Origin: Mesorhizobium sp. WSM2240
GTDB lineage: Bacteria; Pseudomonadota; Alphaproteobacteria; Rhizobiales; Rhizobiaceae
Reading direction: 5' to 3'
NCBI RefSeq assembly: GCF_040438645.1
Contig: NZ_CP159253.1
Location: 62,001 to 126,000, forward strand
DNA length: 64,000 bases
Within the stretch, counting starts at the first letter, position 1; each line of letters begins with the position of its first letter. A program made the translations under genes and the position numbers. Of this stretch, positions 56,056-63,660 are shown piece by piece. Under the pieces are notes generated by a model. The model was not told the origin of the DNA. It ran no database searches and worked only from the letters and a program-made list of their open reading frames with translations.

Positions 56056-57530
56056 AGGCTTTTCTCCGGCAAAGCGGTTGCGGGCCGGCTGGGCAGGGTC
56101 ACCACAAAGGTGCTGCCTTGGCCGGGTTCGGAACGGACGGTGATGGTCCCGCCGAGACGGTGTGCGAGAGTTCGCACATGCGTCAGTCCAATCCCTTCCC
56201 CGGGCCGGTCCTGTGGTCCAGAGCGGCGGAAGATTTCGAATATCCTGTCAAGATCCTTGGCCTCGATGCCGCGCCCGTTGTCCTGGACTTCGTAGACCAG
56301 TCCGGAAGCCGCCGTGTGGCCGCTGACGCGGATTTGTCCCGGCGTGTCGTCTCGCAGATACTTTAGCGCATTCTCCAACAGATTGCCGAAAATCTGTTCC
56401 ACCGCCAGCCGGTCGCCGACGAACGGCGGCAGCGGCTCGACCTCAATCGATGCACGGCTCATCTGCGCCTGATAGCCGAGGCCCTCGGCGATGGATCGAA
56501 CCAGGCCGGTCATGTCGATCCATTCCGGGCGGAGTTCCCGGCGTCCCTCGCGCGTGAGCTTCAGAATAGCCTTGATGAGCCGATCCATGCGCGAAATCGA
56601 GCTTTTTATAAAGCTCAGCGCCTCATCAAAATCTCGACCGAGGCTCTCATCGGAATCCGCCGCTTCCCCCTCGGCGCGCGGTCCCGGGCTCGCGCCGAAC
56701 AAATCCTTCCTTATGATTTCGAGTTCGCTCGTAAAGCCCATGATGTTGACCAGCGGAGAGCGCAGATCGTGGCTCACGACATAGGCAAAATTCTGGATTT
56801 CCTCGTTCGCCCGGCGCAATTCCGTAGTTCGTCTGGCGACCGCTTCCTCGAGGGTGTCGTTGGCCTCCTCGAGGTCTCTTTGCGCCGCGATCAACCGCCC
56901 GGTCGAACGGCGGACCATGCTGATCGAGGTCGCCGCAAGAACGACGATGAGGAAGGCGCTGATCAGCGTTGCTATAAGGAGCAGTTGGGCGGTTCCGCGC
57001 GATGCGCCAAGCTCACCCTTTAGCGCTTGCTGCTGTTGTTGGATCAATTTCGAGATCAGCTCTCGGATTTCTTCGGCGCGCGATCCGGCCAAAGCGCTTG
57101 CCGGCGCTGGCGCCGCGCGACCGCTCCGCTCCCGTTCGGCGGCGGATTGCTCGAGCCTCGACAGTTCAGCGGCTACGGCCGCGTCGAGTTGCCCCACAAG
57201 TGCAGATCGATCACCCTGGCCGGAGCTTTCGGCCAATGCGAACTCAAGTTGGGTAAGGGCCGCATCCACATTTTGCGCATCCGCCCGGAAGGCTTGGCGG
57301 TAGCGCAAATCCCCGGTCAGCAAATAACTTCTCTGGTTGCTTTCGGCCTGCCAAACCAGGCTTTGAAGCCGTGCAAGCTTTTCCTTGGTTTCGAATGTCT
57401 GCACAGCCCGCTCGGAATCCCTATCGGCTTGCGTCACGAGCCATACCGAGGCCCCTGCGATAAACACGACAAGCGCGAAGCCCAGCGTCAGAAGAAGCGC
57501 CGGGTGCAACCGCGATGGGAATGGCGGCAT
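56052..57530 (-). CDS. Membrane sensor histidine kinase with CHASE3 domain
   Basis: A 492-residue kinase: membrane segments at about residues 8-28 and 181-205 flank a helical extracytoplasmic CHASE3 domain (AESNQRSYLLTGDLRYRQAF). A coiled coil leads to the HisKA region with His254 in VVSHDLRSPLVNIMG and an ATPase domain with NLLENALKYL and DNGRGIEAKDLDRIF. The layout resembles kinases paired with Rcp1-like regulators, as here. The start is not sharply defined; MPPFPSRLHP at 57530 is taken. CHASE3 ligands are unknown. Confidence 0.9.
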   Translation of the reverse strand: MPPFPSRLHPALLLTLGFALVVFIAGASVWLVTQADRDSERAVQTFETKEKLARLQSLVWQAESNQRSYLLTGDLRYRQAFRADAQNVDAALTQLEFALAESSGQGDRSALVGQLDAAVAAELSRLEQSAAERERSGRAAPAPASALAGSRAEEIRELISKLIQQQQQALKGELGASRGTAQLLLIATLISAFLIVVLAATSISMVRRSTGRLIAAQRDLEEANDTLEEAVARRTTELRRANEEIQNFAYVVSHDLRSPLVNIMGFTSELEIIRKDLFGASPGPRAEGEAADSDESLGRDFDEALSFIKSSISRMDRLIKAILKLTREGRRELRPEWIDMTGLVRSIAEGLGYQAQMSRASIEVEPLPPFVGDRLAVEQIFGNLLENALKYLRDDTPGQIRVSGHTAASGLVYEVQDNGRGIEAKDLDRIFEIFRRSGPQDRPGEGIGLTHVRTLAHRLGGTITVRSEPGQGSTFVVTLPSRPATALPEKSL

Positions 57531-57535
57531 CTGTT

Positions 57536-57817
57536 TCACGACCAAAAAGCCTGTCGATTCGCTGCAGCCGCGTCCTGAACGCCGCTGATCCCAGACGCAA
57601 CGAAAACCGAGACTACCAAGTGCATGTGTGATGCTCCACGCCATACCTCTTTACGAGTATCATCGGCTCCGAGGTGCAACGATAGTTCGATCATGTCGCC
57701 CCCTGCAGGACAATAGTTCGGCCAATGAAGATGGTGCGGTTCCGCGGCAAAGGCACCGATCGCAGCCAGTTCGGCCGCGCCATAGACGCGAGGCGATGTT
57801 TGCACGATATCGGCCAT
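57536..57817 (-). CDS. Hypothetical small protein upstream of the CHASE3 kinase
   Basis: A possible 93-residue frame (MADIVQTSPRVYGAAELAAI at the start, ending ANRQAFWS) with a weak AGAGAG site, stopping 5 bp before the kinase start. I do not recognise it. It lies in the same direction as the kinase and could be translated with it, or be part of the decayed stretch that begins with the MFS fragment. Confidence 0.35.
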   Translation of the reverse strand: MADIVQTSPRVYGAAELAAIGAFAAEPHHLHWPNYCPAGGDMIELSLHLGADDTRKEVWRGASHMHLVVSVFVASGISGVQDAAAANRQAFWS

Positions 57818-57909
57818 CTCTCTGCTGCCGGACGTTGAGGTTTCCATGGGACGGCATCGGGCGGCGTCGGCGAGCGCCGGGAACTCGACCGCGAACCGTC
57901 GCGCTGCCG

Positions 57910-58071
57910 GCCGAATGCGATCCCCTTGGCTTCTGCTCCAAAGCCGGCCAGCAGCGCGACGACGAAGATCAGGATAAAGAAGTCGAAGGCATCCTGCATC
58001 CAGCCAAGGAAGCTGGCGATGACGGTATGGCGCTGCTCTGGCGTGAGCGAGCCCAGATCGAATAGCGACAT
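57910..58071 (-). pseudogene. Remnant of an MFS carboxylate transporter
   Basis: From ATG 58071 the frame gives SLTPEQRHTVIASFLGWMQD and DAFDFFILIFVVALLAG, the first membrane segment typical of lactate/sialate-type MFS permeases. After about 40 residues it jumps to a stretch like an MFS C-terminus (FGAEAKGIAFG) and then loses similarity. A transporter of over 400 residues has thus collapsed to about 50. It probably arose by internal deletion. Confidence 0.6.
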
Positions 58072-58281
58072 GGCTGCTGTCCTCGTTTCCTGTGGATGGG
58101 AAGAGGACGAACGAAATGCTTCTCACCCGCTGGTCCTCCACGCGACTGCACAGGGAACAATCAAGAAGCGGGCCAGAGCCGCCGGCTCTAGGATAGGCCG
58201 TTGGAAACCACTGCCTTCGTGGCGATCTGTCCATTCAGGACTACTGACCGCTGCGGGCTATTGCCGCGCGGTGGGGCCAGA

Positions 58282-58309
58282 TCCACCATTGTGGTGGACT
58301 TCAACCACC
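58282..58309. promoter_or_regulatory. Candidate activator sites between the sensory operon and the sigma-54 activator gene
   Basis: TCCACCATTGTGGTGGA (7-bp arms, 58282-58298) overlaps GGTGGACTTCAACCACC (5-bp arms, 58293-58309). They lie 64-91 bp upstream of the activator gene start and are the most symmetrical copies of the GGTGG/CCACC element in the region. This would fit binding by the activator to its own promoter region. Confidence 0.55.
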
Positions 58310-58372
58310 CCTGCGTGGATAAGGCTCGCAACCGGACCTGCGTCCGCCCAACAAACGGGAGTTACCGACTGA

Positions 58373-59767
58373 ATGGGTGAGGAACTGCTGATCATCGAGG
58401 ACGACACTATGTTCGGGATCGACCTCAAGCGGCATTTCGAGCGGGGAGGACGCACGATAAGGCTTGTTCGCAGCCTGCGCGAGGCCGAGCCCTTCGTCTA
58501 TGGCACGGGCTATGAGGGGCTCGTCGTGCTTTCCGATCTGCACCTGCCGGATGGCAATGCGCTTGATCTTCTGGAGCGCGCACGCGAGGAGGGCGACAAG
58601 CGCGAATGGATTTTTCTTACCGGTCTTGGCGAGGCACCCGACGCCGAAAGGGCCAAGCAACTCGGGGCGCTGGACTTCCTTGCCAAGCCGATGGATCGCA
58701 ACCGGCTCGATCGCATCGTGGATGCCGCCTATCGCGGCGCGCGGGCGCAGCGGCGGATCGCCGATGAAACCTCACAGCAACGCGGCCGATATGGCCCTGG
58801 CGCCTTCATAGGCCGCAGCGAGGCGGCCGCCCGGGTACGCGACACGCTTTCACGCCTTTGCCAAGTTCCGATGAGCGGCATCGTGATCATAGGAGAGACC
58901 GGCACGGGCAAGGGGCTCGCCGCGCGCATCCTGCACCATAGCGGTAGACGCGCAGGCGGGCCGCTCATCGAGGTGAACTGTGCCGCGCTGCCTCGCGAGC
59001 TTCTGGAATCCGAACTCTTCGGGCATGAGGCCGGCGCCTTCACGGGCGCCAAGGGCAGCCATCGCGGCCTGATGGAACAGGCGAGCGACGGTACGTTGTT
59101 CCTCGACGAGATCGGGGAATTGCACCTCGACCTGCAAGCCAAGCTTTTGAAGGCCCTGGAAGACAAGGCGATCCGCCGTCTCGGAGGGGAGCGGCTGATT
59201 CCCGTCGATATACAGATCATCGCCGCCACCAACCGCAATCTCAGTGCCCTGGTGGCCGAGAAGGCATTCCGGGAGGACCTCTATCATCGCCTCGGCGTAT
59301 TCCAGCTCGAGCTGCCACCCTTGCGTGCCCGCAAAGAGGATCTGGACGAATTGGTCGAGAAACTCATCCGCGAGTTCAACGCCGTCTCTGGCAAGCGCGT
59401 GCGGCGCGTCCCTGAAACCGCACGCAGGCTGCTTACAGCCTATCATTGGCCCGGCAATGTCCGCGAACTGCGCAACGCCATGGAGCGATCGGTGTTGCTT
59501 TCGACAGGCGAAGATTTGCCGACCGAATGGCTGCAGATCAGGCCAGAAGATCCCATTGCATCGGTGGAGTCCGGCGATTCCGTCCGGCTTCCTCTCGACG
59601 GCTCCATGACTTTCGACGCCATGGAAAAGCTGATCCTCCAGGCGGCGCTCGAGCGCGACGGCGACAATGTGATGGCGGCTGCCAGGCGACTCGGCATGAC
59701 GCGTGAGACACTGCGCTACCGCATGGCGCGTCACGGTCTGCAGGGAAAAAAGGGCGAGCGACGGTAG
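58373..59767 (+). CDS. Sigma-54-dependent response regulator (NtrC family)
   Basis: A 464-residue activator with three parts: a receiver (residues 1-115, Asp55 in LSDLHLPDG), an AAA+ ATPase (about 140-375; Walker A GETGTGKG at 174, sigma-54 contact loop GAFTGA at 221-226, Walker B GTLFLDEIGEL) and a C-terminal Fis-type helix-turn-helix (NVMAAARRLGMTRETLRYRM). All catalytic parts are intact. It is divergent from the CHASE3 kinase operon and is the only sigma-54 activator in the window. It is therefore the prime candidate to drive the five sigma-54 promoters at 45.7-59.9 kb. Confidence 0.93.
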   Translation: MGEELLIIEDDTMFGIDLKRHFERGGRTIRLVRSLREAEPFVYGTGYEGLVVLSDLHLPDGNALDLLERAREEGDKREWIFLTGLGEAPDAERAKQLGALDFLAKPMDRNRLDRIVDAAYRGARAQRRIADETSQQRGRYGPGAFIGRSEAAARVRDTLSRLCQVPMSGIVIIGETGTGKGLAARILHHSGRRAGGPLIEVNCAALPRELLESELFGHEAGAFTGAKGSHRGLMEQASDGTLFLDEIGELHLDLQAKLLKALEDKAIRRLGGERLIPVDIQIIAATNRNLSALVAEKAFREDLYHRLGVFQLELPPLRARKEDLDELVEKLIREFNAVSGKRVRRVPETARRLLTAYHWPGNVRELRNAMERSVLLSTGEDLPTEWLQIRPEDPIASVESGDSVRLPLDGSMTFDAMEKLILQAALERDGDNVMAAARRLGMTRETLRYRMARHGLQGKKGERR

Positions 59768-59795
59768 CCCAAACAGACGAAAACGGCTGAGTTCG

Positions 59796-59810
59796 CCACC
59801 ACTATAGGTG
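59796..59810. promoter_or_regulatory. Candidate activator site upstream of the stress protein gene
   Basis: CCACCACTATAGGTG has CACC and GGTG arms around six bases, 75 bp upstream of the -24 element at 59885. It is a weaker version of the GGTGG/CCACC element. Confidence 0.4.
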
Positions 59811-59884
59811 CATATCGCCCATCCCGGCGCTGGGATGAAACCGGCAAAGGACGATTTTTCTTCTTTTTCAAAGTGTTAGCTGGC

Positions 59885-59900
59885 TGGCCCGTGCCTTGCT
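59885..59900 (+). promoter_or_regulatory. Sigma-54 promoter for the stress protein gene
   Basis: TGGCCCGTGCCTTGCT matches the -24/-12 consensus (TGGC, G at position 7, TTGCT) with exact GG-N10-GC spacing. Transcription would start near 59911, 59 bp before ATG 59970. Confidence 0.82.
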
Positions 59901-59969
59901 CGGGTTTCGGGTGAGCAGTTCGTGGCGGGTGGCCGCGCGAACTGACGAAGCAGAGAAGGAGAACAAGCC

Positions 59970-60488
59970 ATGCCAAACGACAATGCCGTCATCGCCGTCT
60001 TCAACAGCCATGACAGGGCGGAAGAGATCGTCAAGGACCTTCAGCGGTCTGGCTTCGATATGAAGAAGCTCTCGATCGTCGGCAAGGGATATCACAGCGA
60101 GGAGCAACCCGTCGGCTTTTACACGACTGGCGAGCGCGTGAAGTTCTGGGGTGGCACGGGCGCTCTTTGGGGCGGTCTGTGGGGCCTGCTCATAAGTGCG
60201 GCTTTCTTTTGGGTGCCGGGGATCGGCCCGCTGGCGGTCGGCGGCCCGCTTGTGGCTGCTCTGGTCGGTGCTCTCGAGGGCGCGGTAGCGGTCGGCGGCC
60301 TCTCGGCCCTGGGCGCCGCGCTCTACAGCCTCGGTGTGCCGAAGGAAAGCATTATCCAATATGAGATGGCCGTTAAGGCCGACAAATTCCTCGTCATCGC
60401 GCACGGAGACGCCGCGGAAGTCGAACGTGCCCGCAGCATCATGGAGCGGCTCAACGCTACTTCCTCCGAAATCCTGAAGGCCGCTTAA
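59970..60488 (+). CDS. General-stress-type small membrane protein (DUF1269/YflT-like)
   Basis: A 172-residue protein. The N-terminus (VIAVFNSHDRAEEIVKDLQR) is the ferredoxin-like fold of general stress proteins. The middle is a Gly/Trp-rich double membrane hairpin (GGTGALWGGLWGLLISAAFF and GPLAVGGPLVAALVGALEGA), and the end (DKFLVIAHGDAAEVERARSI) returns to the first fold. Ribosome site AGAAGGAG precedes the ATG. Function is unknown; relatives are induced by stress. It stands behind a sigma-54 promoter next to the activator gene and resembles the broken gene at 50826. Confidence 0.85.
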   Translation: MPNDNAVIAVFNSHDRAEEIVKDLQRSGFDMKKLSIVGKGYHSEEQPVGFYTTGERVKFWGGTGALWGGLWGLLISAAFFWVPGIGPLAVGGPLVAALVGALEGAVAVGGLSALGAALYSLGVPKESIIQYEMAVKADKFLVIAHGDAAEVERARSIMERLNATSSEILKAA

Positions 60489-60502
60489 GCAGCCCTTTCC
60501 AG

Positions 60503-60536
60503 GCCAAGCCTCCATGTTCTCCATGCGAGGCTTGGC
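60503..60536 (+). terminator. Hairpin after the stress protein gene
   Basis: GCCAAGCCTC and GAGGCTTGGC form a 10-bp perfect stem with a 14-base loop, 14 bp after the stop codon. There is no T run, so it may be a factor-dependent or RNA-protecting hairpin rather than a full intrinsic terminator. Confidence 0.55.
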
Positions 60537-60595
60537 TGGTCCAAACCAACATCCCAACAACAAAAACTCCAGTCGCATCAAGGAGCGAATGCAAT

Positions 60596-61348
60596 ATGCA
60601 TCGACGTCATCTTTTCAAAAGTTTCATTACATTGGGCGCATGCGCGATCTGCGCTCAGGCAGCGCGTGCGGCAGGCCCCCACTGGGAATATGAGGGACCT
60701 AATGGTCCGGAATCCTGGGCCAAGCTGGAAGAGAGCAACTTCGTTTGTTCAGCGGGCACGCAGCAGTCGCCGATCGACATCGCCCGCGCTGTGCGGGCCG
60801 ACATTCCGCGCATTGCCATCGGCTGGCAGAAGGGCGGCGGCAGGATGGTGAATAATGGACACACGATCCAGGTGAACATGCCGGAAGGCAGTACGCTTAG
60901 GCGCGGCGACCGCGTCTACGAATTCCTCCAGTTCCACTTCCATGCGCCGAGCGAGCACCATGTGGAGGGCAGGTTGTTTCCGATGGAGGCGCATTTCGTA
61001 CACAAGGACACCAAAAGCGATGCGCTTGGTGTGCTCGGCGTGTTCCTCACGCCTGGTGCAGCCAATGCAAGCTTTGCCGAGCTCGCCGCCGCATTTCCGT
61101 CAAAAGCCGGTGAGGAAATCACGGTCGAGGATGCCGATCCCACCGGGCTCCTGCCCACGGCGCTCGGCTACTGGACCTATGAAGGTTCACTGACCACGCC
61201 GCCCTGTACCGAAAATGTCGACTGGATGTTGGCCATGCAGCCGGTCGAGGTCGCTGCGGCGGACATCAAGCGATTCACGTCGCTTTATCCGATGAGCGCT
61301 CGCCCAATCCGCTCCCCCAATCGTCGCTTCATCCTGGGTCTGACCTGA
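60596..61348 (+). CDS. Alpha-class carbonic anhydrase, periplasmic
   Basis: A 250-residue zinc enzyme with a signal peptide (FKSFITLGACAICAQAARAA, cleavage near residue 26). It interconverts carbon dioxide and bicarbonate in the periplasm. Zinc ligands are His114 and His116 in LQFHFHAPSEHH and His133 in MEAHFVHKD; TPPCTENVDWM is the usual substrate-loop block. The gene lies 107 bp after the stress protein gene and could be read from the same promoter if the hairpin between them is leaky. It may help pH control at the cell surface. Confidence 0.94.
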   Translation: MHRRHLFKSFITLGACAICAQAARAAGPHWEYEGPNGPESWAKLEESNFVCSAGTQQSPIDIARAVRADIPRIAIGWQKGGGRMVNNGHTIQVNMPEGSTLRRGDRVYEFLQFHFHAPSEHHVEGRLFPMEAHFVHKDTKSDALGVLGVFLTPGAANASFAELAAAFPSKAGEEITVEDADPTGLLPTALGYWTYEGSLTTPPCTENVDWMLAMQPVEVAAADIKRFTSLYPMSARPIRSPNRRFILGLT

Positions 61349-61700
61349 CAACTGCGTTGCGCAGCGACACAGCCGAAGATGAGATGCACCTGACAATCCG
61401 AATAGCGGTCTGCGTTCCGGCCATGGTTCCCTCGGCATTCAGTTGATCGAAAGACGACTTCGCTGTGTGGCGAGGCGGCAGTCAGGATTTCCACGGGCGC
61501 CGCCGCTTCGCCGGCGACGCCAATCATCGCTGTAGTTTGCAGACGGCTTGCAAATCTTTTTCCCCCAGCATCGAGGCGGCGACGGGAATGTTACATCGGC
61601 GGTGGGGGCGCCCGACCCTCAAGGTTAAGGTGCGATCGGAAACCAGTGGCGCCCGCCCGACGAGCAAATGATTGTGTCGGCGCTCGCCCGTCGCGAACTC
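61349..61700. other. Gap between carbonic anhydrase and panC
   Basis: No supportable gene in these 352 bp. A GC-rich hairpin (GGCGCCGCCGCTTCGCCGGCG region, 61496-61518) and the palindrome-like TTTGCAGACGGCTTGCAAAT are present. Both flanking genes end here, so it is a convergent gap and marks the return to housekeeping DNA. Confidence 0.5.
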
Positions 61701-62564
61701 CTATTGCGCGCTTTGCCGGGATAAGACCTTCACATTGTCGATCAACCGCGTCTCGCCAAGCCAAGCCGCGACGAGCAGGCGCGCCGGCCGATCAAAATCT
61801 TGCAATGGCTTCAAATCCTCTTCGGTTCGCAGTTCCAGATATTCCACAGCTCTATAGCCGGCGGCCAGGATCGCAGCGCGTGCTTGCGAAAGCGTTTGCT
61901 CCGTCGGCGCTCCACGAGCGATCTGCTCGGCGGCCTCGAAAAGGAACGAGGCAAGCCTCGGCGCGGCCTGCCGCTCGGCCGGCGAGAGCCGGAAATTGCG
62001 GGAAGAGAGGGCAAGTCCGTCCGACTCGCGCACCGTCGGGCAGCCCACGATCGTGATCGGAATGTCGAGGTCCCGGGCCATTTGGCGGACCACCTGAAGC
62101 TGCTGGAAATCCTTCTCGCCGAAAAAGGCGATATCGGCGCCCGTTTGAAGGAACAGCTTGGCGACGACGGTCGCCACGCCGTCGAAATGGCCGGGTCGGA
62201 ACGCGCCGCACAAGCCCTCGCTGACGCCGCTGACGGAAACCGTGGTTGCGAAGCCGTCCGGGTACATCTCGGCTGCATCCGGCGCGTAGAGCACATGCGC
62301 GCCAATGGAGCCGAGCTTCGCCGCATCCTCGGTCTCGGTGCGCGGATAGCCGGCGAGGTCTGCCGCGTTGTTGAACTGCTTCGGATTGACGAACAGCGTC
62401 ACGATCACCCGGTCGGCCTTCTCGAGCGCGGCGCGAACGAGGCTGAGATGTCCCTCGTGCAAGGCGCCCATGGTGGGCACGACCGCGACGCGCGCGCCTT
62501 CACGACGCCAGCCGGCCACAATGGTGCGAAGTTCCGCCACGGTCCTGACAATCGGTACGCTCAT
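61701..62564 (-). CDS. panC: Pantoate-beta-alanine ligase
   Basis: A 287-residue enzyme that joins pantoate and beta-alanine with ATP to make pantothenate. It shows the adenylate-forming motifs [15 protein letters not shown] near residue 30 and SSRNFRLSP near residue 188, and [16 protein letters not shown] for substrate binding. It overlaps panB by 4 bp, the usual panBC coupling. Confidence 0.95.
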   Translation of the reverse strand: MSVPIVRTVAELRTIVAGWRREGARVAVVPTMGALHEGHLSLVRAALEKADRVIVTLFVNPKQFNNAADLAGYPRTETEDAAKLGSIGAHVLYAPDAAEMYPDGFATTVSVSGVSEGLCGAFRPGHFDGVATVVAKLFLQTGADIAFFGEKDFQQLQVVRQMARDLDIPITIVGCPTVRESDGLALSSRNFRLSPAERQAAPRLASFLFEAAEQIARGAPTEQTLSQARAAILAAGYRAVEYLELRTEEDLKPLQDFDRPARLLVAAWLGETRLIDNVKVLSRQSAQ

Positions 62565-63406
62565 GCCGTTTCGTCTCCTTTCACGCCATTGGGGGTGTCG
62601 CCGAATACGTGCTCGGTATCCGGAAAGCGTCGTTCCCGCACCTCGCGTGCGTATGCCGCAATGGCTGCTTCGGCGTCACGGCCGAGCTCTGCGTAACGCT
62701 TGACAAATTTTGGCCGGAAGGACGCGAACATCCCCAGCATGTCGTCCACCACCAGGATCTGGCCGTCGCAAGCGGATGAAGCGCCGATGCCGATGGTGGG
62801 AATGGCGATATCGCCGGTGATTCTGCGAGCCAGCGCCTCCGGCACCTTCTCGAGCACGACCGCGAATGCGCCGGCTTCTGCAACCGCTGCCGCATCGTGC
62901 ATGATGCGCACGGCGTCGCCGCCGCGCCCCTGCACACGATAGCCGCCGAAGGTATTGACCGCCTGCGGGGTCAGGCCGATATGCGCCATGACGGGAATGC
63001 CGCGCGCGGCGAGAAAGCGGATGGTGCCTGCCATGCTCTCGCCGCCTTCGAGTTTGACCGCGGCGCAGCCCGTCTCCGTCATCAGCCGGGCGGCGTTGCG
63101 GAACGCCTGCTCCGGACCTTCCTCATAAGAACCGAATGGCATGTCCACGACCATCAGCGCCCGCTCGATGCCGCGACGAACCGCCTGCCCATGCAGGATC
63201 ATCATGTCGAGGGTGACGCCGAGCGTGGAGGTAAGGCCGTGGAGCACCATGCCGACGCTGTCGCCGACGAGAACGATATCGCAATGGGCGTCGACGAGCC
63301 GGGCCATTGGCGTGGTATAGGCTGTCAGGCAAACCAGCGGGATCTTGCTTTTGCGTGAAACGACATCGGGCGGGGCGATGGCTTTCTTTTCGCCGGTCGC
63401 GCTCAT
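62561..63406 (-). CDS. panB: 3-methyl-2-oxobutanoate hydroxymethyltransferase
   Basis: A 281-residue TIM-barrel enzyme that adds a one-carbon unit to ketoisovalerate, the first step of pantothenate synthesis. Metal-site block [14 protein letters not shown] and catalytic block [10 protein letters not shown] are present. The start at 63406 has a clear GGAGG site; the ATG 16 codons earlier has none. It heads panB-panC. Confidence 0.95.
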   Translation of the reverse strand: MSATGEKKAIAPPDVVSRKSKIPLVCLTAYTTPMARLVDAHCDIVLVGDSVGMVLHGLTSTLGVTLDMMILHGQAVRRGIERALMVVDMPFGSYEEGPEQAFRNAARLMTETGCAAVKLEGGESMAGTIRFLAARGIPVMAHIGLTPQAVNTFGGYRVQGRGGDAVRIMHDAAAVAEAGAFAVVLEKVPEALARRITGDIAIPTIGIGASSACDGQILVVDDMLGMFASFRPKFVKRYAELGRDAEAAIAAYAREVRERRFPDTEHVFGDTPNGVKGDETA

Positions 63407-63660
63407 GGCGCCTCCTTCCCTTCGACACCTTTTCCGCGGTGGCGTTTGGCACAATTTTGTGCAGATGCGAAGGCCAGCGCGGCGAAAACATTGCGCGCAT
63501 CATCCATCACAGAACGATGCCGGGCGCGCAGGGCCGGTTCACGCTCCCCGAACTGCCTCATCCGCTTGAGGAATGGTGCGCCGCACTTGCCAGCACGAAG
63601 CTTCCGCCCCGCTCGGGACGGCGATCTCTGGGACGCTTGGGACCCCCGCTTCCTCCGATA

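Noticed and set aside
61355..61375. A minus-strand GG-N10-GC element as a sixth sigma-54 promoter
   Set aside because: It reads CGGC and CTGC instead of TGGC and TTGC and faces away from the nearest start; too weak.
36300..61700. A second copy of the tRNA-Arg 3' end as an island att site
   Set aside because: I searched the right boundary by eye; GGCGCCCGCCCGA near 61650 is only a loose GC-rich resemblance to the tRNA end, not a repeat.
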